A stretch of DNA of 64,000 nucleotides from Oenanthe sinensis. Taxonomy: Eukaryota > Streptophyta > Magnoliopsida > Apiales > Apiaceae. Below the pieces are notes generated by a model, which was not told where the DNA came from, did no database searches, and saw nothing but the letters and a program-made list of their open reading frames with translations. The stretch spans positions 35,812,201 to 35,876,200 of the forward strand of contig CM053802.1 of the NCBI GenBank assembly GCA_028671895.1, in the 5' to 3' direction. Below, piece after piece: positions 36,121 to 46,510 of the stretch. Position 1 is the first letter of the stretch; every line of letters begins with the position of its first letter. A program made the translations under genes and the position numbers.

Positions 36121-37340
36121 TGTTAGGTCCAAAGTGTTGTAGAGGAGGGGGGGTGAATACAACTTTTTAGAATAATGAGAGAATGTATAAATATGCAGGT
36201 AATAATTTATGACACAGAATTTCAAGAATATATCATTATATTCATTGAAGGATTTGCTACAACATTCATAAAGGCATCATGATCAGTTGAACAATAAATA
36301 CAGCAATTAAAGCTAGATTCAACTGATCCTCTCTCTCACTATTGTTTTACAGTAAATGCTCTCTCTTTTTAATATATCATTGAAATACAGAGATAAAAGT
36401 CTGTCTACTAATAAAAACAAAGTGCTGCTTTTATAATGTCATGTAGTCTTGATCTTGTCCTTTTTGTGTACGTGGCCCAATCAGGACTTCGACAACAAAA
36501 AATACTTTCCCAACAACTCTGGATCAACCGTTCACAATAAGCCACTTGTCCCTTGAACATTAAATGTTACATATCTACCCGAATCTCGATCTTCGCCTGG
36601 ACCCATCTCGATCTCGATCTGTGAAAATCTCGATCTCGATCTGGGAGAATCTCGATCTCGATCTATGAAGATCTCGATCTCGATCTCGATCTCGATCTGC
36701 CGTGGATCGAGATTTGCCTTTGCAATGTTTATCTTTAATTTTCAATCTCGATCCGCATCTCGATCTGTTGTGGATCGACATTTGCCTTGGCAAATATGCA
36801 CTCATCGAATGTTGACTTTCTTTAGTGACCAATTGTGGATTAACCTTTATGAGCAAGTTTCCCTAGCTTCTTCAATTTCTTTTCCTCACTCAATTCAAAT
36901 GAGATCTTCTATTACTGACATGAACTTGCCTCCAATGTCCTGACACTTGATGCAAAGGTCTGGTTCATAAGTGACTAGTCTTGTAAGGGTTCTTGCTTCT
37001 GAATGTCAGTTCTCATTTGTTGATTAACCTTTACATTATCCAGTTGTTGAGATTCATCATATGAAATCACTTTGGTCTTCTTGGTACTTCTTCGACATTA
37101 ATTTGATTTTCCATTAGTTAAGTTAGGGCATGAGCAATACTGAGATTGAACTTCTTTTAACTCAGGCATTCTTGATTAACCAAATTAATTACTTGTAGTT
37201 ACCAAGTATCATTACCATTTCTTCAGTTGATTGATTCCATGTGCTTCTTCAGTTTCCCTTGTTTTGCTGTTGTTTTATCTTTTACTTAGTTGAGTTACAT
37301 AGTAATTAAGTGTTACAAGTTAGTACACCTATGCCTTTCA
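36121..37340 (-). repeat. 3' LTR of A1
   Basis: 1,220 bp. Minus strand runs from TGAAAGGC at 37340 to GACCTAACA at 36121. An array of ATCTCGAT units occupies about 36579-36772, upstream of a TATA box TATAAAA (minus; 36429-36435). The array is 38 bp shorter than in the other LTR. Confidence 0.95.
36429..36435 (-). promoter_or_regulatory. TATA box of the A1 LTR promoter
   Basis: TATAAAA on the minus strand, about 145 bp downstream of the ATCTCGAT array, the same spacing as in the A2 LTR. The 5' LTR copy is at 49884-49890. Confidence 0.65.
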
Positions 37341-37805
37341 ATCTCCCCCTATTTGATTGTCTAACAATGACAACCAAATTCACAATGAGGATAACTCAAC
37401 TAACCAGGGACTGAAAAAGATAAAATAACATTCATAAAAGATCATGTCAACTTGCATAATGCTTGGCTTGATTAATTAACTTCATGTCTATTACTGATAC
37501 TTAAAGTGCCAAAATTGGACACCTGTTGGCTCGATTAAATGGCTTCATGCTCTTCTAGAGATTTTCTCTAAGTACTTTAAGAGCACGGTCCACTCAATCT
37601 TCAATTATCCTTCTGAAGTCCTTTTAGCAGTATTACCACCGCCGAACTTCGCGAAATAATTGACGCCTAATATAAACCAGTTTCAAGACACTTAGCTAAC
37701 TAACTTCTACCTTACACTACACAAGAAAACAGATAATATATATTTACAATGCAGGAAAACAAGAAAACAAATTACAACGCAAAGAACCATTACAAGCATA
37801 ATACA
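37341..37805 (-). other. A1 3' untranslated region and polypurine tract
   Basis: The polypurine tract, minus AAATAGGGGGAGAT, abuts the 3' LTR at 37341-37354. The remainder up to the ORF3 stop is non-coding and AT-rich with no further features seen. Confidence 0.85.
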
Positions 37806-40800
37806 TTAAAACTTTGATTTCTTGCGCTCCTCTTCCTCACGAGCTTTCTTCTTGGCTGCTTTTTCTTTCTTCATGAACTCAGGGTTGCAGACTTCATCCA
37901 TTCTTTTCTTGAGAAGATTAAGTCCTTCTGCTTCCACATGATTTCTGATCTTGTAATCTCGAAACAACCTCAACCACCTTTCAACCATGCTGCGAGTGGT
38001 AAGCTTCGTGGGAATGTCTTCAAATCTCAGCTTAGAGACTTTGTCAGGATACCCCTTTTCCCCTTTCTTCCTTATAACCAGCTGCTTAGGGTATCCAATG
38101 ACAATAGCGGTGGTGCATTGCTGTAGCCTCTGAATATCAAGCTGTTTTCTTCTCTTATAGAAATTATCAAATGTGACCCTTAGATAATCCTGATCAAACT
38201 CGTCAACATCATCCATCTCATCAATCAATTCCCTTATGATACACAGTGTTTCATGACTGTGTTCTGCAAAGATGTCATACTTGATTTCAATGATGGTTTC
38301 CACCTGATGCTTGTCTGTATAGATCAGCAGATCATTCTCATTCTCAGCAAACAGCTTTGCTCTTGACAAACTTGACATTTGCACTAACCACTGCACTAGC
38401 TTCCTCCCTTATTTCCCCTTCTTCTGGAATGTCTATTCTTGGATCTCCGTATCTCTGCACATGCTCCCTTATTGCCTCGTCTTGCTGCTCGAATGCATAG
38501 TCTTCAGGTTCCTTCTTAACCACTGGTAGTGTAGCTTCAGGCAACTTGTATCTAGCGTCTTGCCTTCTTATCAGCTTCTCCAAGTCCTTAGCCACCAGCT
38601 TCTTTTCCTTTGTTAGAAAACCCTTAGAGAGGACTAGCTTTACAACTGCCTTCAGCACATTTCCGCTTGGAGTTAGTTTCGAGTCATGCAGATTTACGAT
38701 CCTCAAGACCTTGTCATGGACATATCTGATCTGGTAGGGATTTAGAATAATGTCAACCCCTCTGTCTTCAGCCATCTTCAACAATTTCTCCTTAAACAGC
38801 ACTCCAGTCTTGACAGAGGTGTCTACCTTGTGAGCGAATTCTACCAGTTCACTTGCACCCCTTGCATGGAAGAAAGCTTCATCGACCATACACGGCCCGA
38901 TTTTTGTTATGGGTGTCCAAGTGATCATCAGATTCCATGCCTTCTCCTTGAATATGACTTGTACGGAGGTGCATCCCTGTCTTATACAATTTAGATAATT
39001 CAGCAGCCCAGGGTTTAGATTTTCTAGCTTATGAAGAAGAAAGCTCAATCTTTCTGAGTCATGAGCATAGGCTCTTGGTCCAGCTAAGGCTTCTCTAGCC
39101 TTGTCCCACTCGGGACCTTCCCTCCTTATGTCAGCCTGGACCTTAGGATCTTTGATCTTTTTCATTTCATACTCATGCTGAGTTTTCTGAGCCGCTCTCT
39201 TCTCCTTTGCCATTAGTTCTTTTTCAACTATCCCTTGTAGCACTTCTTCATTTACTCTTTCTCTAGCTTCCCTGAAAATCTCTCCTTGCATCTCCGCTTC
39301 ATCAACTTCTTCTTCTGGGGGGCTCGTCAGTAACCGAGTGGTCTCCTGCATCACCTGCAACTCCTGCGCCAGATCCGCCAGGATTTAGACCTCTTTCTTG
39401 TTCCCACTCTTTTGCCCGTTGCTCGAGTCTCGACCTCCTTGCCACTAAGGCTTCTACATCCATCTCGTCATCATCAGAATCTTCAATACAGTTTCCCATA
39501 AATACATCGACAAGCGGTGTTTCCTTCTCAGCTTCTTCTTCAACTACCATCTTCTGCTTGCCTTTGTCCTTAAGAGCCGGTTGAGCCTCCTCCACCTTTT
39601 CACCAGATTTGTTTGAGGACTCGATCACCGGACCCTTACTAGTCAGCTTTTTCAGACCCTGATCCTCCTTCTCCCCCTTAGGTGTGTTATCCTCATTAGG
39701 AGCATCATCATCATCATTATTATCGTCACCACCACCACCGGTTGAAGGACCAGGTCCAGCCCTGTTACGTCCAAAGACAGCATCAAGTAGTTCATTCAGC
39801 TTCGTCCAAACTTGAGACATGCCATGAGTGACATCATCTACTGACCTCCCAACCTCCACCTGTGCCAATCCAAGATTGTTTATCTTGTCAATCATTTGAT
39901 TTTGGATGGCAATTAGATTCTCCATGAACTGAGCTCCAACCTCCAATCTTCCAGAGTGAGAAGAGACAGCAGCAGTAACACTAGCAACTCCAGCCTCCAA
40001 AGCCTCCACTTTCTTCACTAGATCTTGCAATTTGGGGGACGGTGTTTGGCTTGGGTTAAACTGTTTACTCTCGCCGGGTTCTGTTTCACTCAAGATCCCT
40101 AAAAAGAAGGGATCTACTCTCCCTGTCTCTCCCTCGTGTTTAGAGCCTAACAGTACTAGAGCCTCATCCACTAATCGCTGGGGACTAGCGGTGAGTTGGT
40201 CGGCAATATCGGTCAGTGAGACTGAACCTTTAAGCGCTGTGTCTACGTTAAGAGATGGCGTTATGACCATGTCATCCCCTTGTCCACCAAGAACCTTTTC
40301 TGGTTCGCTGGGCTGTTCTGGAGGCGTAGACCCACCAGTCACCAGATGTCGTTGCTCTACGAGCAACTTGTTTTCTGATTTAGATGAGGAAGAACCATCC
40401 GTACTGGATTCGACAGACTCTTCCGCATCAAAACTTCCTGAGATCCTAGCATCAGAAGTGCTAGTCTCAGTTTGCCATTCCCCTTCCGAGAAATTGCTCA
40501 AAGAGCCCTGAGCGGACAACTCAGGGGAGGTAGGGCCAGCCCCTATTGGCTGTTGAGCTGGACCCCCTCCTTGACTCTCACCAATAAGCCTAGGCGAGTG
40601 CGAATGTGTTGGAATGTTTTGGAGAGGTGAGCCACCAGCGTGAGGTGTGGTGGCTGTGAGAGGTGAACTATCTCTAACAGGTTGTGCAGCTGCCACTGGA
40701 CTAGAATCCACCTTTTGCTTCTTTGAGGGTGGCAGAGCTGCTGAAGTGACTACTCTCTCAACTCCTACACTCCCTCCACTCGAATCACTCGACTCAGAGG

Positions 40801-41953
40801 GGATTGCCTTCCTTTTATCACCAGTTTTAAGGATGGCTGTAAGTTTATGAACAGAAGGGCTTGCAGCCTGGGATAGAGCCTGGGGGTTTTCAGGCCCACG
40901 GCTGTAGAAAACAGGTTGAATTGATGATTGATCAAGATCAGCAAGAATAGGTACCTGACTCAGAAGATCTTCATCCTTGTCAGCTCCAGCTTCTGCAACA
41001 TTTGCCTCGGCCATGTCAACATCCATACCTGCTGCTTCCAAATTTCTAGACACTTGAGCTCCACCTTCAGCTTCGTTACCGCTACTCTCAGCTTCTACTG
41101 CAGTAAACTGAGAAGCATGCCTCCTAGCATATTCATCTTGCAGATCCTGGAAATACGGAGTCAAGCGCAACTCAAAAAGCCTTGACTTTTGCTGGGTTTC
41201 CATGGTGGAGATACTCTTTAGAGTCATATCAAAACATGGCATCCTTTCAGAGCCTTGAAATACTCTTCTGTGTTCCTCTGAAAGGACGTCATCCAGAACC
41301 ATCCGAAGAAATCTTGGCATCCAGCATTTGACTGGACCATCTTCCGGATTCCTAGATGCATTCTTCTCCAATGCCCACCTCTCAAGCAACTGAATCAACA
41401 GATGTTTGCCCACATTCACCTTCCTGTTGTTTGCCACTCCATATAGTATTACCCGGCAGCTGTTGTTCATTGGCCTGTAGTCTTTGTCCTTTGGGAACAT
41501 GCAGCGTTGAATTGCTTGAACTACATAATCCCACTCAGCTGGTAGCATACCGGTGTTAACCTTTGTTACCTTGATAGGACCCGTGGGAGGGCGACAACCT
41601 ATCTCCGTGAATAATTGCAACATATCCTCCATAGTGGGTTCCGGAGCATAATCTTCTGTAGGAAGTCCGAGTAACTCATTGAACTTCCGCAGACTGACTT
41701 CATATTTGGCACCACCAATAGTAAAGGATAGGCCTGTTGGATTTGCTTTTCCACCCTGAATCTCTAGTGTTGAGTAAGCAGCTTGAAGGGCTTCGACATT
41801 CAGGATGAGAGAAGTGGTTAAGGCATGACTTATTATGGATGTGTTGTTGAGGGACTCAATCCAGAACTGATAGTGAATAAATCTACCAGTTGCTCGATCA
41901 GCAGAGAGATTAACAAAGTTAGTTTTGGGAATTGTGAAATTTGGGTTTGCCAT
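37806..41953 (-). pseudogene. ORF3 of A1, broken by two frameshifts
   Basis: The start is the ATG at 41953 (MANPNFTIPKTNF); the open frame upstream of it begins with a non-ATG codon. Frame 1 runs to 39302 and ends just after a run of six C (minus GAGCCCCCCAGA), where the frame moves by one base. Frame 2 (39360-38344) carries the conserved C-terminal domain (YLNCIRQ to EFAHKV). A second shift near 38345-38365 leads to frame 3 (to 37806) with LRLFRDYKIRNHVEAEGLNL, corresponding to LRRLFRHPYPEPMNPLEMEA in A2. The N-terminus has LGLPTEDYAPEPTMED, like LGFPVKDSYDPEPT of A2. The middle is Ser/Pro/Gly-rich, then coiled-coil-like. No membrane helix seen. Unlike A2 it has a Gln codon at the position of the A2 TAG. 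Confidence 0.88.
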
Positions 41954-42524
41954 TTTAAATTTGTGTTTGAGAAAAGAAATGTTCTGAAATGGTTTTGCAA
42001 TGGAAATTTTAGAGAACAAGTTCTAAATTTAAACAAACAAAAAAAACGTACACGAACCCCACTAATTACCCCACGTAATTAGTGACACAAATTAAAACAA
42101 ATTAACTTCCCCACTAATGACCACTTAACTCCCCACTAAAGATTGACGGTTGAGTTTTTGAAAATTAAAGTGAACAGCCGTTTAAAAAAAATTATTTTTT
42201 CGGAAAAACACAAACAAGGCGGTTACATTGCACTTTATGGATTAAACAGTAATACTCACAACTATTCCTCTCAAGAACACAAAATAAATAGAGAACAAGA
42301 AAGCGCGAACCAAAAAAAACAAACTCACTAAAAAAAAACTTGGCAGAGTTTCGTTTTAGTGATCAATGCTTTCAAGTAACAGTTAGTGATTTTTGTTTAA
42401 GAAAATCACAAGAAAACTTGGTGTAATGGCAGGGAAAAGGATGCTGTGAATGTATGTATATGCGTGTTAATTTGCTTCAGCTTTTTGAACTAGTGAGAGA
42501 GAAGGTTAAGTGAAATAATGAACA

Positions 42525-42548
42525 GTCTATATAATGCTATATTATATA
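42525..42548 (-). promoter_or_regulatory. Putative internal TATA region for A1 ORF3
   Basis: The minus strand reads TATATAAT (42548-42541) and then TATATAGAC (42533-42525), 45-60 bp downstream of the ATCTCGAT array and followed by CTTCTCTCTCACTAG leader-like sequence, about 570 nt before the ORF3 ATG. Same order as in A2; inferred from position. Confidence 0.45.
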
Positions 42549-42589
42549 CTTGCATGCCTAAAAAGAAAGTAACTGAAAAGACAAGTCAC

Positions 42590-42830
42590 ATCTCGATCTC
42601 GAGATCCGCATCTCGATCCTCATCTAGATGTCGATCTTGATGTCGATCTCGATCCGCATCTCGATCTACATCTCGATGTCGATCTCGATGTCGATCTCGA
42701 TCTGCATCTCGATCTACATCTCGATGTCGATCTCGATGTGGATAGATCGAGATGTACCTTGACAGTTTTTTAAGCAATTTTCGCAAGTCGTTCTCGATCT
42801 CGATCCAGAAACAGATCGAGATTTACCTTA
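42590..42830 (-). repeat. ATCTCGAT / GTCGATCTCGAT array in the A1 spacer
   Basis: Roughly 20 TCGAT cores in 240 bp, arranged as variants of CATCTCGATCTCGATCTG and CATCTCGATGTCGATCTC. The same words make up the LTR array at 36579-36772 and 50038-50265. GATCGAGAT is the inverted form, so the array is partly palindromic. Confidence 0.92.
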
Positions 42831-43165
42831 GAAAGTTTTAATGAAATTATGTGAATTAAACATTTATATGTAAAATTCATAAATTTTCACACCATTTTTA
42901 GAAACTTACAATTTTGAAACGACAGGGAATTTAGCAAATAAATCATGCATTACAAAATTAAATCTAGCATTAAATCCTATCACATTATTAGACATTAATC
43001 ATTTAGATACACAGATCAACACAAGATTAATTTCATGAAACTTTCTAACTTCCCCTTATGACATGCAATACATACATTTTTGAAGTTAAGTACACATTAA
43101 TTATGAATATTCATGAACAACAATAATATGTACACAAACTGAATTATAACAGATAGGTAGCAAAA

Positions 43166-46100
43166 CTAACAGGTGTTAAGCATCCCCAATTCACCAACCA
43201 ATCTAGAAAATGTTGACTCTTCTAGAGGTTTAGTGAATATATCTGCTATTTGACGTTCAGTAGACACAAAATGCAACGCTACAGTTCCATTTTCTACATG
43301 CTCTCTAATAAAATGACACCTTATATCAATATGCTTAGTCCTTGAGTGATCCACATGATTGTTGGTCATTGCAATAGCACTTGTGTTGTCACACATGATA
43401 GGAATCTTAGATACTTCCACACCGTAGTCCTTGAGTTGGTTCTTCATCCACAGTATCTGGGCCACACAGCTTTCAGCAGCAATATATTCTGCTTCAGCTG
43501 TCGAGGTAGATACTGTGTGTTGTTTCTTGCTTTGCCAAGACACCAACCTTCTTCCAAGAAACTGACAGCTTCCTGAAGTGCTCTTCCTATCTATTCTACA
43601 ACCTGCGTAATCTGAATCCGAATAGCCAACAAGATTAAACCCTGTATCTCTTGGGTACCAAATCCCAAGATTTGATGTTCCCTTGAGTTACCTAAAAATA
43701 CGCTTTACGGCTATGAGATGTGACTCTCTAGGATCCGCTTAGAACCTTGCACATAAGCATGTAGAGAACATAATATCAGGTCTGCTAGCAGTTAAATACA
43801 AAAGAGAGCCGATCATACCTCGATAGCTTGAGATGTCTACAGTTTTTCCCGCTTTATCCTCGTTAAGCTTCGTGGCTGTTGCCATAGGAGTCTTAGCTTG
43901 TGATACATCTTCGAGACCATACTTCTTTAATAGATCATGAATGTACTTGGTCTGGCAGATAAATATCCCATCCTTCTTCTGACTAACTTGAATACCGAGA
44001 AAGAACGTCAGCTCTCCCATCATGCTCATCTCATACCTTGATTGCATTAACTTTGCGAATTTAGCACACAGCTTCTCATTTGCAGACCCAAAGATAATGT
44101 CATCCACATATACTTGCACCATTATTAGATCATCCTTGCATTTCTTGTAGAAAAGCGTCTTGTCGATTACTCCTCTGGTGAAACCACTTTCTAATAAGAA
44201 GTCTGACAGAGTTTCATACCACTTTCGCGGAGACTGCTTAAGGCCATATACTGATTTGAAGAGTCGATAAACATAATCACAATATTTGCTGTCGATAAAC
44301 CCGGGAGGTTGCTCGACATACACCTCTTCATCCAGTTCACCGTTTAAGAATGCACTCTTGACATCCATTTGATAGACTTTAAAACCATGATGTGCTGCGA
44401 AAGCCAAGAACATCCTTACTGCTTCTAGCCTTGCTACTGGTGCATAGGTTTCATCATAATCAATTCCTTCTCTTTGAGTATAACCCTTAGCAACCAGGCG
44501 AGCTTTATTTCGTGTTACAAGTCCGTCTTCATCCAGCTTGTTTCTGAATACCCATTTTGTCCCAACAACAGATCTATTCTTTGGTCTGGGTACCAGCTTC
44601 CACACCTTCTGCCTTTCAAACTGATTGAGTTCCTCTTGCATAGCAATCACCCAATCAGCGTCATCTAGAGCTTCTTCCACCACTTTAGGTTCCATCTGGG
44701 AAAGGAACACTGAGTATAGACATTCATTCTCAGTGGCAATTTCAGCTCTAGCTTTTCCTCTAGTAGTCACTCCGGCTTCTGGATCACCAATAATTAGCTC
44801 GAACGGATGGTCCTTGTTCCAAGTGCGATCCCTAGCAAATGTTCTTGATGATTCAGCTTGATCTTGTAAGTGAAGGTGACTTAGTCTAGAAGCACTTTCA
44901 CTAGCTTCCCTTGAGCTAGTACTGGCTCCCCCTGAGTGAGCTGCTCCCCCTGAGTGCATACTGACTCCCCCTGAGTTAGTACCAGGTCTGACGGAAGGTG
45001 ATCCCTCAGCCCTAGTGTTTTGAATTTGCGAAACACTAGACTCTTGATTAATTTCATTATTTATCGTTGGATCACTACCCTGCACTACAGACTCAGAAAT
45101 TGTATCCACTTCATCAATATCCATATTTTCAAATCTTAGGGAAGTGGGCTCACTGTCTTCTTTTAGTATAGACGGGAGCTTTGAGTCGTCGAATGTGACA
45201 TTAAGGCTTTCAACCACCTTGCGATCATTAAGTACAAACACCCTGTACGCTGCTATTGCTTCAAGAGAATATCCAATGAAAACCCCTTCATCTGCTTTGG
45301 CATCAAACTTTCCAAGTTGTGCATTATCTCTTAACACAAAGCATTTTGCACCAAACACGTGGAAGTAGTTGATAGAAGGTTTTCTTTTATTCATCAGATA
45401 ATATGGAGTCTCATTATAGTCTTTTGTAATCAGGGTTCTATTCTGTGTATAACACGCCGTGCTAACTGCTTCAGCCCAAAAATATAAAGGAAGTTTTGAC
45501 TCATACAGCATTGTCCTAGCTGCTTCAACCAGTGTCCTGTTCTTCCTTTCTACCACCCCATTCTGCTGCGGTGTTCTAGGTGCTGAATACTGTCGTCTGA
45601 TCCCTTTAGATATGCAGAAATCCATTAACACTGAGTTCTTGAATTCTGTCCCGTTGTCAGATCGGATAGTCTTCACAATCAGACTTGCTACATTTTCAAT
45701 TACCAGTACATGTCTAATGATCTCATGTGGCACTTCATATTTCGATGTCACAAACTTCACCCATGTGTATTTGGAAAAGTCATCGACAATTACCAGCGCA
45801 TATCTTTTCCTTGACATTGGCATAACATTAACGGGTCCAAACAAATCCATGTGAAGTAGTTGTAGGGGCTCGGTAATGCTATTTACTTGCTTATCCTTAT
45901 GCGAGGCTCTTTTCAATTTTCCCATCTCACATGCTTCGCAGAGTCCATCTGGGGTGAACTCCATCTGCGGCAGCCCTCTCACCAATTCTCTCCTTACGAG
46001 ATTATTCATTGCTTTAAAGTTCAGGTGAGATAATCTTTTATGCCATAGCCAACTTTCATCAGCAGAAGCCTTGCTGTAGAAACACGTGACTTCAGACTGA

Positions 46101-46510
46101 TCAGCAGAATTCATGTCAGCTATGAACAAATTTGACTTCCTTACTCCTTTGAGAGTAAGGCTTCCATCCTCTTTGCTTCGAATCGAACAATCATGCTTCC
46201 CAAAGTTGACGTCAAAACCCCTGTCGGTGAACTGACTAACGCTGAGGAGATTATGTCGCAATCCTTCCACAAAAGACATGTCCTCAATGATAACATTTCC
46301 ACAAACAATCTTGCCATATCCCCGAGTGTAACCTTTGTTGTTATCTCCAAAAGTAACCACGGAGCCGGCTCTCAACACCAAATCTGTTAACAGGGACTTA
46401 TTGCCGGTCATATGCCTCGATGCTCCACTGTCCAGCACCCATATGACTTTACTCTTTTCCTGTTCACTGCCCTGCAAATCCAGAAAGGTTAGGTGTTCTT
46501 CGGAACCCAA
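43166..46510 (-). pseudogene. pol: Pol polyprotein of A1 with two stops in RNase H
   Basis: Opens at ATG 46510, overlapping gag by 22 nt in the -1 frame. Protease WVLDSGASRHMTG; GAG-pre-integrase with WHKRLSHLNF and LCEACEMGK; integrase with HMDLFGPVNV, SDNGTEFKN and NGVVERKNRT; RT with VWKLVPRPKNRSVVGTKWV and YVDD; RNase H with GYSDSDYAGC and STAEAEYIAA; tail ADIFTKPLEE. Open for 923 codons, then TAA at 43739-43741 after LCARF and a second TAA at 43688-43690 in the same frame; the frame is open again to 43166. The linker between integrase and RT encodes repeated SGG from three CTCAGGGGGAG copies (44926-44971). Confidence 0.95.

Larger units (their letters stand above)
41954..43165 (-). other. 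pol-ORF3 spacer of A1 with ATCTCGAT array and putative promoter
   Basis: 1.2 kb untranslated. On the minus strand: AT-rich 43165-42835, motif array 42830-42590, TATA-like sites 42548-42525, then pyrimidine-rich leader-like DNA to the ORF3 ATG. It also contains two copies of a GATCGAGATKTACCTT segment that has counterparts (GATCGASATTTGCCTT) in the LTR. Confidence 0.85.

Noticed and set aside
36579..36772. Regular short repeats that superficially recall a CRISPR array
   Set aside because: Units are 6-20 bp without unique spacers, inside a plant LTR, and no cas genes exist.
37806..41953. ORF3 as a retroviral-type envelope gene
   Set aside because: No signal peptide, no membrane helix and no furin-like site visible; the protein is hydrophilic with coiled-coil-like parts.
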